Below are positions 32,578 through 44,738 of a stretch of DNA of 64,000 nucleotides, piece by piece; the first letter of the stretch is position 1; each line of letters opens with the position of its first letter. The position numbers were made by a program, and so were the translations under genes. The DNA is from Deinandra increscens subsp. villosa (Eukaryota; Streptophyta; Magnoliopsida; Asterales; Asteraceae). The notes under the pieces are model-generated. The model had not been told where the DNA came from. It did not search any database and saw nothing but the letters and a program-made list of their open reading frames with translations. The stretch is from contig JBCNJP010000017.1 in the NCBI GenBank assembly GCA_039602395.1, positions 89,292,182 through 89,356,181 on the forward strand, written 5' to 3'.

Positions 32578-34860
32578 GATATTAAATGTCTTCTATCTTT
32601 GAAATCCTTCTTCTTGACTGGCTGGCAAAGATGTTGATGAAGATTCTTTCCGCAGAAATCTTCATTGGGTTTCGAGATGGGCACTTGGGATTTCCTCTTG
32701 ATCAGCATCAGCTTGAACTTCTTGAAATGAACAAGCAATGAAATGGAGGACTCTCATTGACTTGCTTCTTGAAAGAACTGGTTCTTGCTGTATCTTCGGT
32801 AACTGTCTTGAATCTCCACAACAATTAGAGGTTAAATTTTGAAAACCCCTAACTGTGAAGAACTTGATTGTTGAACTTGGATCTTCATGATCTCTGACTG
32901 CTCTCTGCATCACTTTCTTTTTCAAAGATTGACTTGAAATCTTCAGCTTCCCCTAAACTTGTGAGCATTTTCTTTGAAAAACTTTTGAAGCTTTTGGATA
33001 CTTGTAAAGATACCAACAACTTCCCCTGAACAGTTGCTTTTCAGATGGAAGTCTTGTCCGGTTGGTTCTTTAACTTGAGCAGCAGCAACATCTTTCTATC
33101 ATCAACCTGTCTCATACACATTTGAAAAAATATACACTACCAGACATGTGATGACTGGTCTTTGGGTTAGGAGGTAATTATCATCTGTTCAGTTGATTCA
33201 AATTAACATAATTTTAACCAAAAACCCTAATATAGATTACGGGTTTTCTATAAAACTTCCCCTGAACCCAAAGACCTCTAAAGACTTCCCCTTAGCTGAT
33301 TACTTCCCCTCAGCTAAGGACTTCCCCAGAGATAATACATATTATCCTCGAGTTCCCTTCGGATACTATGTATTATGGAAGTCTTTTCGGATAATAAGTA
33401 TCATCCTCGAGTTCCCTTCGGATAATACTTATTATCCCCTCTCCTTCCCCTAAAAATTTGTCAAGATCTGACGGAGGAAGTCTTTTCCATTAGATAATAA
33501 GTATCATCCTCGAGTTCCCTTCGGATAATACTTATTATCCCATACTCCTTCCCCTAAAAATTTGGCAAGATCTGTCGGGGGCATATTGTCATGCATTAAA
33601 ACCCTTGAAAAACATATTTTGACTTCTCAAATCAACCTGGCCAAGACAAAAACACACCAAAAAGAACTTAACGACTCACACACGAAAGATAAAAACAAAC
33701 AAATACTTACCAATATCAAACATGAGAAAGTTTACAAGGGATCAAACCATATGAATCTGACTGAGGAACCCTTTTCAGCTTCAGTTACTTAACTAGTCCA
33801 GGTGATTGCCGGTATGTTTGTCCGCTTTAAACTCAAACCCGTTTAATCCCAACCGAATGCGTCATGCTTAATATAGTACATTATTACCGTCATGTTTAAT
33901 TGTCCCCACACCCAAGCGTACACAGCAAAACCTACCCAACCTCAGAGTTTATTGAGGATTCACAAACCCCCAACTTGAGGAACCATGCAACACCGCTATG
34001 ACTACCACTTATTATCATTAACCATCAGTTGGTGATCAGGTCGGCCGCTAAGCACGCAAAGAAGACCAACTGAGTGATTATTTTTCATTTTCTTTTCTTT
34101 TTCATTATTTTTTTTTCATTTCTTTTTCTTTTCTTTTTATTATGTGGGTGTAGTCATGACAACAGAGACATGGCGTGTGAGAGAGTGAATACTAGGTAAT
34201 TACCACTCTCAACCCATTTTTGTCGGGACTCAGTCTTTTAAACCATGCAACCTAGGATGGGAAACTAAACATATATATCTTTTAAGATCACTGCACTTTC
34301 ATTGGAGGTCATAAGTTTAGGTCGAGCCTACCGAGCATATCACCGTGGAGCTTGCCTTTCACTTCCGCCTTACGCGTGTCAGCCATCTCCAACCCGGTCA
34401 TTCATTTTACTTCCCCTAAACTTCTCAAAAACAAGACACAAACAATTAAAAATTGAAAAGCACACTATTTTTTGACGGGTCAACATTTTCATCTTCTTTA
34501 CATTTCTTCCCCTTGCTTTTTGATTTTTAATGTCACAATCTTGTGAACATCATTTTTCAGTTTTTTTTTTAAATAATAAAAAATAAAACACATAAACACA
34601 CTAACTAACGACAAAACACAAAATTTTAAAGATATCTGGCCAAGCTAACTTTCAAAGTATTGACTTGAAAAATTTAGAAAATTGGGTTTCATGACATGCA
34701 CACTTCATTGCATTTGAAGTCAAACACTTAATCATTCAAGTGAAAATTTTAAGAAAAAGATTTGACCCAAAACACCCTTTACCACTTCATCAAACAAACA
34801 ACCAAGTTAAGAACAGTACCTTTCATGCTGAATTTTACCTTTTACCTCTCAAAGAGACAT
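32578..34860 (-). other. Element D non-coding interior
   Basis: No coding frame is supported. It is largely collinear with 40816-42860 in element C (shared stretches include CTGACTGAGGAACCCTTTTC and ACTTCCCCTAAA runs). It holds a direct duplication of about 115 bases (about 33380-33570) with hairpins, and many CTTCCCCT motifs. It stands where pol should be. Confidence 0.65.
33300..33570. repeat. Direct repeats containing GATAATAAGTAT hairpins
   Basis: GGATAATAAGTAT pairs with ATACTTATTATCC around a conserved 20-24 base loop (CATCCTCGAGTTCCCTTCGG). Two clear copies lie at about 33393-33437 and 33493-33540, each followed by CTTCCCCTAAAAATTTG. A related third copy, with AATACATATTATCC, stands at about 33333-33375. 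Confidence 0.8.
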
Positions 34861-35391
34861 ATCCTCCAATGTATAACTTACTTGTGAAGATTTGAAGATA
34901 CGTCTCCTAAAATGTGCCTGGAACAATCACTTATCAACAAAAAAATTAATAATAAAAATGTTAATGATAATCCTCCTTGACTGTTCCTGCACATAGTGAG
35001 AGATTAGTTAGCCATTGGTACCCAGGCCATTGTTTTTCTGGGTACACCTGAGGAATCAATAAAAGATACTTCTTGTAAGAACATCCCCTTTGAGAAATCA
35101 GGAATTTGGGATGGAGCTGCTTTGATTTTTGGTTTCCAAGTTCCAGGTGATTTAACATTTGTTTTAGTCACCTTTGGAGTTGTGACCTTAGGTATTTCAA
35201 CCTTCTTCGTTTTAGATTCATTTTTTAAAACAATTTTAGTTACCTTGGGAGGGGTAACTTTGGGTTTTTCAGACCTTGGTTGTTTTGAAAATGGTTTCAT
35301 CACCTTTTTCTGAAAATTTTGGTAACTTGGAAAGCTGTTGATTTGATTTGAAGATTTTCTTTCAGCTTTGGCAGCACCCCAATGTTGATCA
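34861..35391 (-). pseudogene. Element D gag C-terminus and pol stub
   Basis: From DQHWGAAKAERKSSNQ next to the solo LTR, the frame stays open through a Lys-rich repeat of PPKVTK/PKVTT units to IDSSGVPRKTMAWVPMAN and a stop at 35004. Just beyond (34930-34870) SDCSRHILGD-like residues recall the DSGCSRHMTG start of Copia pol, then the similarity stops. Without the 360-base insertion, this part and 35752-37210 would form one frame. Confidence 0.7.
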
Positions 35392-35751
35392 TGAAAACGC
35401 TGGAGCGTGTGGATCGGTTTAGTTCGACATCAATAACGTGAAAAACAATGAGAACAATCAATGTAAATAAAACGACTCAATCTCATTAACCAATAGAACG
35501 ATTACAAGAGATTCAGAGTACAAAACACTAGTTCTCACATACACAAGCTCTCATGAACAACTAGTAAATTACAAGACAAACGACCTATTTATAGATTCCT
35601 AAAACCTGTCCTCCGAACCTGGAGTTCGGCCAGAGATCGGAGCCGCCGAACCTTGGGTTCGGCCAAGGTTCGGCCAGTACAAAAACTAGGTCAAACATTG
35701 TCTTCAACACTCTATTCGATCCAGCCCGTTGCCACATATAATGTACCAACA
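35392..35751 (-). mobile_element. Solo Copia-type LTR inserted in gag of D
   Basis: 360 bp, on the minus strand TGTTGGTACATT ... GCGTTTTCA, with TG/CA ends. It is flanked by the duplication GATCA (35387-35391 and 35752-35756). Element C has the uninterrupted target (AATGTTGATCAGAGGG), proving the insertion. A TATA box (CTATAAATAGG, about 35583-35593 on plus) gives the orientation. GTTCGG and CCGAAC motifs are repeated inside it. Confidence 0.9.
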
Positions 35752-37210
35752 GATCAGAGGGTTTAACCTTAGGAGTAACAGTCTTCATTGCCTTAGGTTT
35801 CTGCACCATCATCGGCTTAGACTTTACAGACTCCTGAGATGAAACCCTTTGACTTTTTGGAAAATAGGGTTCATAGGGGCGATAAAGACAGTTTCTAGCA
35901 ATATGACCAGCAATGCCACAATTATAGCAAGTCTGCTTCTTTAGATAGAAGTCAGACGTGTACCCATTCGTCTTTGGTGGCTGATATGGAGCTGGTTTGC
36001 CTTGTGTGTGCTTCTTTGCTTTGACTGCTGCTTCAGATTTGACTTTCTGCTGGTTCCTTGAAGCCTGAGTAGAACCTGTCCTCATCGTCTTTGTGCTCTC
36101 TGGATTTCCTGATGAAGAAGCACCATTCTTGCAACTGCACTTACAACTGCATGAAGCAACTGAAGAAATGGGAGACACAGCCACACTTTTCATCTTATCA
36201 TTCTTCACCACAGCTGTTGGCTTCACACTCGGATGCTTGATGGTGATCTTTGGCTTCTGAACTTTAGCTTTACCGATCACTCCATCAGTTATTCCCTTGA
36301 ACTTGGAGGAGAAGGATGGTAAGTCATACCCAACATCTGGTTCTTGGTCAAACATAGATCCAGATGTCATAAAGATCTTCCCCCCAGGCCGTGTCGTCAA
36401 GATCACCTTTTCCCTTTTGACTTCGTCAATTACTTTCAAGCATGGGGTTTCAATTTTAGGGTATGGTTTCAACTCTACCCCAACATCATCAGACTTGGAA
36501 TTATGACATCTGTTATACTCCTGGCACTCAGCATCATCTCTTGATACGTCCTCTATTCTCCCTTCACCATATGTCATGTTTGCCTCGTTGTCTATTTCCT
36601 CTTGAGTCAATGGTGTAGTTCCAACCAAGACACTATCAATAGGAGGAGCAGCTTCTTTATAATCTGACTTGGTTCGTTCAACTTGATCCTCACTAAGAAG
36701 TATTCCTATAATGTCTCTAGGAACTGGTGGAGGAATAATGTTGTTTGCAGCCAAGGCCTTATCAGTCTTTTCTGATCCAAATCCAGGTGTGTGTTTCCTA
36801 ACTTGACCAGTCACAACAGCATGTGACAATTCCTTTCCAGCATCAAGCATTCTTTTGCTTCTCATTTGATTCATATCAAGCTTAACCTGCATCTCATTGT
36901 TCTTATGCTTCAGGTCATCTATCTGCTTACTTAGCTCAGCTATCTCTAACTTAGCGTTGTCATACAAATAGGCGTTCTCAGTTGCAAGGTTCTTATATTT
37001 TGCTATATCTAATTTCTGGGCTTTAACTTTTTCTTCATTCTTTTGCCATCTACCCTTAAAGGAACTCCTCTCGCACTTTGTCTCAAACAATTCTGACTGA
37101 AGATTTTTACACATTTGCCTAAGTTCAGGAATTAATCGAGCACAGGTAGGATTGGGGCATATCTCAGCATCTTCGTCCTCAAATATATTCTTTTCTTCAA
37201 CCGAATCCAT
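35752..37210 (-). pseudogene. Element D gag (SIRE-type), main part
   Basis: The ATG at 37210 starts MDSVEEKNIFEDEDAEICPN. Residues 20-130 form a predicted coiled coil. Next comes a linker with VILTTRPGGKIFMTSGSMF, then a basic region and the zinc knuckle CYNCGIAGHIARNC. The frame is open for 486 codons up to VKPSD, where the solo LTR enters. The open frame runs on into the LTR to 35585, adding about 55 foreign codons (HYMWQRAGSNRV...). Apart from that insertion it looks undamaged, so D may have been active until recently in a helper-dependent way. Confidence 0.85.
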
Positions 37211-37762
37211 TACGAAAGCTTAGGGAGCCTAAAACTAAAGTCCAAATGTTCAAAACTGAGATTACGATAGACAAAATACTTGATTACGATCGTAAATAGC
37301 TGATTACGATCGTGAACAGTGTTTCCGATCCAACCCCAAATCGTAAACACTTAACCGCCTCAAAGTATCGTAAACCCGATTACGATTGAACGATTACGAT
37401 CACCGGAGTCGTAAACACTGTTCCCGATCCCAAAATGTCGTAAACACCTTTTACGATTCTGCAAAGTCGTAATCGTCGATTCCGACCCAAGTACAATCGT
37501 AAACACCTTTCTCCGAGTCGTAAACACGAATCGTAATCAGTTAAGAAACGCGTCTTGAAGTCGTAATCTTGATTTCGATGAAGATCTTCAAACACATGCA
37601 GTCGCAAACACTTCAAAATCTCAGAAAACGATCGTAAACACACTGGAACAGTAGCAGCTTGATCGTAAACCCCAAGAACAGCTTCGAAACCTTCAAAAAC
37701 ACGAACCTTTTCCAGAAAAAGCTTGAATCTAATACCGTGAGAACCTCGAATCTAAGATTCTT
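37211..37762 (-). repeat. Element D leader with TCGTAAACAC-type repeats
   Basis: No gene. Between gag and primer site, TCGTAAACAC/ATTACGATCG motifs recur a dozen or more times (37265-37670), with variable spacing. It parallels the GATCGAAAAGTC array at the same place in element C, but with a different sequence. Confidence 0.7.
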
Positions 37763-37775
37763 GGCTCTGATACCA
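37763..37775 (-). other. Primer-binding site of element D
   Basis: TGGTATCAGAGCC on the minus strand (initiator-Met tRNA), separated from the LTR end CCTACA by ATT. Confidence 0.85.
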
Positions 37776-37777
37776 AT

Positions 37778-38205
37778 TGTAGGTCCGGAAATCTCCCAAA
37801 CACACGATATAATGATCTAACACGAGTGCGGAATCCTCGTGAGAGATTGATTCAAGAAAATAGTAGATGAAGAGATTAGATCTTAGAGAAAGATCGAATC
37901 TTGAATGGAAATCCGTCTACTATGAAGCTTAGAACACCGATCGGAATCACACACACCAACAAGAAATCGTAAATATGTTCTCCCAAAGCTTACTTGATCA
38001 TAAACATGAGGTGGTATTTATACCACCTCTTACAACCTAATGGGCTAATCATAAACCCAATAAGCCCAATCATAAACCCAAGCCCATGCCCAATCTAATA
38101 GTAAACTAGCCTAAACATAATAAAACTAGCCTACTAATCTAATTAAACCCTCTAAGCCCAGCCCAACTTATTTAATATTACAAGCCTCATAATCTAGCCT
38201 CTATA
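37778..38205 (-). repeat. 5' LTR of element D
   Basis: 428 bp, on the minus strand TATAGAGGCTAG ... GGACCTACA. The start is TA, not the usual TG. The visible stub of the 3' LTR (32552-32559) has the same TATAGAGG, so the change predates or accompanied insertion. A TATA-like GGTATAAATACC palindrome lies near 38012-38024. Confidence 0.75.
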
Positions 38206-38520
38206 CTGGTGCGCAAGTAGATCAGGATATCATCAATCAAGACTATCACAAATTTGTCAATATAAGGTTTGAGCACTCTATTCATCAAGTCCATGAACAC
38301 TGCTGGTGCAATAGTTAACCCAAAAGGCATAACAGTGAATTCATAATGCCCATATCTTGTGCGTAATGCAGTCTTGGGTATGTCTTCTTCACATACCTTC
38401 ATCTGATGATAACCGGATTTCAAATCAATTTTGGAAAAGTAACTTGCACCTTGTAGTTGATCAAACAAGTCATCAATCCTGGGGTATTTATTCTTGACTC
38501 TACTGAAGTTGATTTCATTA
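38206..38520 (-). pseudogene. Gypsy reverse transcriptase fragment
   Basis: Residues VKNKYPRIDDLFDQLQGA, FSKIDLKSGYHQMKV, MPFGLTIAPAVFMDLMNR and VLIDDILIYL form the core of a Gypsy RT. It is cut at 38205 by element D. It overlaps the RT region of H with different codons, so it belongs to another element. Its continuation would lie beyond D, in the second gap. Confidence 0.85.
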
Positions 38521-39306
38521 AATGATACTCATGTTTGGATTTTCATTCGGGTTCGAGTTCGGATAACTATTTTTTTGTTACAAACCAACAATCACAATAG
38601 TCCTTTGAATTGGTGAATCTGGTAGCATACATCTCTTCTTCAGTTTGGAGTCTACTGCTTAATAAGAGATGATAATTGGTTACTCTGCCTTCACAGAAAT
38701 ATTATTACAAAGGTTGTTTATGGGTTTTGATTACAACAAAAACATTTATTTTCTTTGCTATGGGTTGCAAAAGTCTAGGGGGAGAAGATGTGATGAATAT
38801 GACGAGACTTTTTGCAATGATTTTAGCAAAAGAAAGCAACATGATTTTTAATCTTCGAAGAGTCCTCAAGCCGTAACAGTTGCATCAATGCCATTATGGT
38901 AAAAATCGAAGGCAAGATTAATAGCACAAAAGAAGTGGTTTATCTATGTGCAAAACATTGATTTGGTATTCGGCCAAGTACTTCAAGATGGTTGAATTTT
39001 GGGATAGAGTTTCTAATTTTTCATAGATCCTTTATATTTTCTACTTTTAACAATATTGGCTCACTTAAGTTATGATTGAATCCTCAAGTAGCTAGCCATT
39101 GTGTTGAGTTTTGTAACCACCCTATGCATTTATAGCCTTTACAGAATTTCGGGCTAGAAGATGTTTATAGTAGGGGGGCTTCACAAAGGAGAATTGAAGA
39201 ATGAAAGACTTGAAACTATATGAAGATTATCTTGAAGTCAAGTTGCATGAATACAAGAATCAATGTCACAAGTGTTGAGTATTCCATCTACCAAATAGGG
39301 GGAGAT
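38521..39306 (+). other. Weakly coding-like tail of a plus-strand Copia element
   Basis: No frame longer than about 65 codons. The last bases, AAATAGGGGGAGAT (39293-39306), are a polypurine tract feeding the LTR at 39307. The region is therefore read as the decayed 3' end of a Copia element. AGTCTAGGGGGAGAAGAT at 38773 resembles a second tract. Confidence 0.45.
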
Positions 39307-39950
39307 TGTTGGGAATCGAGAGACCGAGCCAACAAGATTTGGATAGATGTGATTAATATTCAACTACCACTTATTATATACCGTCCCTATAACACGGTGA
39401 AGACCATGACAACTCAAGACAACACGACTCAACAAAGAAGAGGCTCTAGTGAATATTATTTATTAAGTATTGTCACTAGTTAGTATTTTACTATTATGCC
39501 CTTAGTGAGTCTTGTACTATATATAGTGAGTCTTTCCATTGTGAAAGACATTTATGAGTGATAGAGAGAGAGAGAGAGTTAGTCATGGTTCTTTGAAGCT
39601 TGTAAGGGTTCATGAACTCACCTAGTAAGTTCATGATACCCGGGATGTGTGGGGTAGGTAAATTGTAATCATTCGGTTATATTTCATTATCCTACTTCAC
39701 CTTGTTTATCTATCTATGTTGTTCTTCATCTATCCATGTTTTACTAGCTTTGCTCATCATCATCATCATCGCAACTCAAACACCATTCATTGTTCATATC
39801 CGGGTGTTCATTTGTTTCTACAAAAACAAGTTACACAAAGACTCGATCCGCTTCCGCAACCAACGTATTTGCCCACCACCTCGGTTTTTCAATCACACAA
39901 CATCACACAACTTATTCAAAACAAGCTTAGAACATGACACTTGATCAACT
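39307..39950 (+). repeat. Copia 3' LTR (end uncertain)
   Basis: TGTTGGGAATCGAG follows the purine tract directly. A TATA box (CTATATATAGTG, about 39510) and a GAGAGAGAG run follow at normal LTR spacing. The exact CA end is not placed. No partner LTR is seen upstream. Confidence 0.6.
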
Positions 39951-40264
39951 TATACTTATCTCCATTCTTACAATTCTTCAACGTTTCTTATGCTTCCCAA
40001 GGGATGTCATTCGTCAAAATATTAAAACTGCTTTCTTACACGCATGGGTCAGTTCTTCTTCCTTCTTCTCATGCTCCTTTACACTTTCTATCACGGGGGT
40101 ACAACACATGCACCAAATGATTCTAGTATACTTGTCACGTAGTTATTTTTCACATTCCATGCAACTTTTTAGTATGTAGCCAGTAATGCAATAAACTTTA
40201 GCATCACTTTTTAATATCACATTTATTCGTTGTAGCCCAAAACATTTTTAAATGAAATAGGGCA
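39951..40264. other. Unassigned sequence left of element C
   Basis: No gene. It ends in AGGTA (40265-40269), the target duplication of C, and continues at 46679 on the far side. Confidence 0.4.
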
Positions 40265-40269
40265 AGGTA

Positions 40270-40797
40270 TGTAAGGATCAAAATAACCCGAACACGATAT
40301 CACAACCTCTAGTGAATGTGTGGAATCCAAACACTAGAGTGATTCAAGAAGAAATGAGAACTATATTGAAAAGCGATAACAATAAACGTAAAAAGCACAA
40401 ACCGATTGAGAAGAAACACTTTACTATTGATCTTGCTTGCCACACACTTGTTGAAATTCTCAAAGAGAATTTCGAGATCACAAAATCGCCAAACACCTTT
40501 TGAATGACCAACCCTAATTACAAGATTAAACTATCTATATATAGGGGAAGATTAGCTTGGAAAACAAGCTAATCTATCTTTGGTAACCCTAATTACCCAC
40601 TAATTCCCGTTTTTGACCATATAGGCCCACTAAACTCCCTCTAAACATTGTTTAATTGAGCCCAAACACATCTAAATTGGCCCAGTGACCCAATATAACC
40701 ATAACCCAGCTAATCTCCACCTATTCTATCACATAGGCCTTCAAAATAGTTCGCCAAGTGATTATTTAATACACAAGCCACAAATTATTCCCTCACA
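40270..40797 (-). repeat. 3' LTR of element C
   Basis: On the minus strand TGTGAGGGAATAATTTG ... GATCCTTACA. The purine tract CCAAGGGGAAGAT (40798-40810 complement) adjoins it. It carries a 63-codon open frame that is also present in the other LTR, which I take as chance. Confidence 0.9.
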
Positions 40798-40810
40798 ATC
40801 TTCCCCTTGG

Positions 40811-42066
40811 CTTGTGATATTAAATGTCTTCTTCTTTCAATCTTCAGACTTGCAGTCTTCTCCTTGGCTTGAGCATGGGTTGATGAAGATACTTTTCTTT
40901 AACAATCTTCAATGGGCAGCAACGGTCGAGTTCTGGGAGTTTTCTCTCAATCAGCATCAGCTTGGACTTCAAATGACAAACAAGTAATGAGAGGAGGATT
41001 CTCAAGTACTTGCTCCTTTTTGAAACATGCCGAGTCCTTGCTGGATCATCAGTAACTGTCTTGACCAGCATGTAACTTCAGAGGGTAAAAATGTTGAAAA
41101 CCCCTGTCTTGACATTCTTGAATTTCTTTGAACTGACGGCATTTAGCTTCCCCTCAACTCGTGAACAGTGTCTTTTGAGTCTTTAGAAGCTTTTCTTGAA
41201 CAACCAACAAACTTCCCCTAAGCATAAGGTAAGTCCTTTTCCGGCTGGTTCTTCAACACGAACAGTAACAGCATCAGTGCATCGGTCAACTGAGTCCTTG
41301 ACCATCTTGTCCATGAGTTTTCTTTTTCTGACTTATCCTGTCAAGCACAACATGAAACAGACACTAACCAGACATGATGACTGGTTATCGGGTTAGAATT
41401 ATTTTACCAAATACTTCCCCTAAACCCGAGGACTCTTCACATTATCTCCCCCTGAGATTCTGGAGGGGTGATACTTTCTTGCATAAAACCCCTAAAACTT
41501 ATTAAAACCTTTAAATTAACCTGGCCATGGTTGAAAAATAAAATAAACAATAAAAACTTAAGATAACACAAAAGAAAAATAAAAATAAAAACAAACATAC
41601 CAAATTTCTAAACGAGAAGGTTTCTATGGGATCAAACCGTATGAATCTGACTGAGGAACCCTTTTCAGCTTCTGTTACTCGAACACGTCCAGGTGATTGC
41701 CAATATACTGATCCACTTTAAACTCAAACCCTTTTCTTATTCAGGCTGTTTGTCACTTTATTATCTTTTAAGGTGCATTTATTATGAACACCAAGTGGGT
41801 TTCAACAAATCCTAGGTACATGTTATTGCACACTATCAAGCATATAAATTCCCTACCACATATTTTCACAACCTGAACCAGAAGTTTGAAACTGAGCTCG
41901 AGACTTGGTTGAGAAGAGAAAGAATAGATCACAAAGATTTTTTGGGATAACATACAAAGTCAACTGAATTTTTGAAACATTTTTAATAATGTTCTCATCA
42001 GTGACAAAGGCTGAGGGTTTTGGACTCTTGAGGGTCTCTTTTGATGTGCTCTTTGGCATCTTTTGG

Positions 42067-42124
<58 letters not shown>

Positions 42125-42984
42125 TTTAGGTGATCTAGAAGCACGTATGTATGAACAACTCCAGGTCATTGCTCACGCAAGCAGAGGAGAGCCTTACATA
42201 CATGAGAAGCATCCACAGGTCATTGCTCACGCAAAGCAGAGGGGACACCGACTTTTTGAGCTCATTTTCACACTCTTGGAGACAAGCGTGTGTATCGGGA
42301 ACTTGAACATGCAGTCAAATAGAAATGCAATTAACCTAAGTGTTGTTACCCAACAAACTGCCATACGTTATCTTTAAGTGTGTAACGCATACCTTTTCAG
42401 ATTTAAAGAGCTGAGCCTACCAACATATCACCATGGATCATGTCTTTTACATCTGCCTTACACGTGTCAACCATCTCCAAAAACGGAAGTTTATTTCACT
42501 TCCCACCTTCTCATGGAAACAAAAGATCAAAAATTAAAAAGCACAATTTAATTTTGAGGGGTCAACAATTTCATCTTTTCTATTCTTCCCCTTGCTTTTT
42601 GATTTTTAATAACAACACTCATTTTTTTTTAATTTTTTCCTTTTTTTTTATTTTTTTAAACACTCACTGACACAATACTAAATATGTACTAAAAATCGGC
42701 CAAGCTAACCTTCAAAGTTTATCTTTTAAAAATTTTCAGAAATGGGTTTTGTTTCATGCACAACCATACTTCACATCAAATTAGCCAAGAAACAAACAAT
42801 TAAGACAATGTTACCTTTTTCTGCTGATTTTGTTTTACCTCTCACAAGGAAACATACCCTCCATTGAAATCTTCATGTCATGTAGTAGAGAGATGCCTCC
42901 TATCCTGTGCCCGGAACAATCACTATCACAAACAAACAAGGTTAATAAAAGTCCTCCTTGACTGTTCCTGCACAATGTGAGAGA
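40811..42984 (-). other. Element C non-coding interior with pol stub
   Basis: No coding frame except a vestige at 42935-42880, where SDCSGHRIGG-like residues recall the Copia pol start DSGCSRHMTG. A TA microsatellite occupies 42071-42121. A 43-base direct repeat with CAGGTCATTGCTCACGCAA lies at about 42162 and 42216. Large parts match 32578-34860 in D. Confidence 0.7.
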
Positions 42985-44738
42985 TCAGTTAGCCATAAGT
43001 ACCCAGGCCATTGTGGTTCTGGGTATACCTGAAGAATCAATGAAGGTTACTTCTTTTAGACACATGCCCTTTGAAAAATCAGGAATTTGAGTTGCAGCTG
43101 CCTTTGATTTTCGTTTCCAAATTCCAGGTGATTTGAAAGTTGTTTTAGTCACCTTTGAAGTAGTGACTTTAGGTATTTCAACCTTCTTCATTTCAGGTTT
43201 CCTTTTCAAAACAGTTTTAGTTACCTTTGAAGGGGTAACTTTAGGTTTGTCAACTTTGTGTTGTTTTGAAATTGGTTTCTTCACCTTTTTATGAAAATTT
43301 TCATAATTTGGAAAAACATATTTTTGATTTGAAATTTTTTTTGCTCTTTGGCAGCGCCCCAATGTTGATCAGAGGGTTTTATCGAAGGAGAAACAGTCTT
43401 CATCGCCTTAGGTGGTTACACCTTCATTGGCTTAGACTTTATTGAATCCTGAGACGAAACACTCCGACTTTGCGGATAATATGGCTCATAGGGGTGATGC
43501 AGACAGTTTCTTGCCATGTGTCCTGGTTGGCCACACACATGGCAGGACTGTTTCTTTGGATACACGGGAGCCTGTGATTGGTTCCGCCCAGTGGATATCC
43601 AAGTTGGCTTTGAAGCGTTTTTATGGATCCAAAGGGTTTTACCATGGGGCTTTGTGGTCAGTATATACTCCCTTTGTATCGGTTTGAATTGGTCATATGC
43701 AGAGTCGACCTCTGGGTACGGGACAAATTCCTGTGGTTTTGTGTCCCGTACTTTCTGCACATTTGGAGTGGGACAGTTCACACTCCCCTCAGATTTTTTC
43801 ACATCACCTGTGGATTTGGGAACATCATTCTGTGGTCCCTTACCCCTTCTTAAGATTCTAACAGTTCTTAGGGGTTTCACAGGTTTCAAATCACATTTAC
43901 CAAGATTAAACACACCACATTCAGAAAGTTTAGCACAAACATTAGACTCAGAAGACTCAGAAGTTTTTGACTCAGACATGACAAAAGTTTCAGGTTTCTC
44001 AAAATCAGAATTTTTAACAGAAAATTCAACTTCAGACTTCAAGGGACTCTTAGTGGACTCCTTGCAATTTACTACCCCTGCTTCATGTTTACCTTTATCT
44101 GCACAAGAAGTAAAAGTGTTAGTAAGGTTGGAAACAGGAGCAGAAATTTTAATGGGACAAGCTGCCAGTTTCTTTTCAATTTCATCTTTAGCATCCAAGT
44201 TGGTCTTAGAACATTCATAGTCTAAGATCATTTCATGCATCAGGGGCATCGGTACTGTGTGACTGGACTTTTCATCTTTTATTTCAGTACCGAGACCCAA
44301 ACCAGGGTTGGCTTTTAGACGACGCATTCGAGCGTCTGTGTTGTAGAAAAGTGAACTAGCTTTCATCATTTCTGACACAATCTTATCGTTTCGCTCAACT
44401 TTGGTTTGTGATGTTTCTAGTTGACCTTTAAGTTGTTCAAGTTCAGTTTTTAATGAGACAATTTCTTCATTAGCAACTCTTAGATATGTGGTTTTGTTAC
44501 TCAAGTCCCTTTGAAGATTTTTTATATCAATTTTAGCAGCTTCTAGTTTTTCACTTAAGTTTTTACTCCTACTTTTGTATTCTCTCAATTCTCTATCAGA
44601 ATATTCACGATTTAATGTTTCATTGAAAAACTTATTTTGCCATTCTTGAGACTCATTAAGTATAGTTTGACATTTAGGGTTAAGACATACCTCAGAGCTG
44701 CTGGCAGATACAGAATTACCTGGAAGAAAGGATGCCAT
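42985..44738 (-). pseudogene. Element C gag (SIRE-type)
   Basis: The most likely start is ATG 44738 (MASFLPGNSVSASSSEVCLNP). An earlier start at 44927 reads through repeat-array sequence. A coiled coil spans residues 30-130, followed by a Ser/Lys-rich middle, REYILTTKPHGKTLW and the zinc knuckle CHVCGQPGHMARNC. A TAA at 43416 (Q in D's gag) is followed by a shift in an A run near 43338. The last part is open to IDSSGIPRTTMAWVLMAN and a stop at 42985. The same domain order as D marks a shared family, but the sequences are well diverged. Confidence 0.8.

Larger units (their letters stand above)
32537..38205 (-). mobile_element. SIRE-lineage Copia element D, pol-less
   Basis: Minus strand: 5' LTR 37778-38205, primer site 37763-37775, repeat-rich leader, gag 37210-35004 and a pol stub near 34930-34870. 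A non-coding interior follows, then the purine tract 32560-32577. Only the last 23 bases of the 3' LTR start (32537-32559) are visible before the gap. RT, RNase H and integrase core are absent. A solo LTR (35392-35751) splits gag. Confidence 0.8.

Noticed and set aside
38187..38520. RT fragment as part of element H continuing past the gap
   Set aside because: It covers the same RT motifs as 31553-31957 with different codons, so it must come from another Gypsy copy.
40312..40503. 63-codon ORF (MNVWNPNTRVIQ) in C's LTR, repeated at 46188-46379
   Set aside because: It is duplicated simply because it lies in the LTR. It runs antisense to the element and resembles no family. I cannot exclude it, but nothing supports it.
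42071..42121. TA microsatellite as a regulatory element
   Set aside because: A simple repeat, like those at 27681, 29181 and 52464. No evidence of function.
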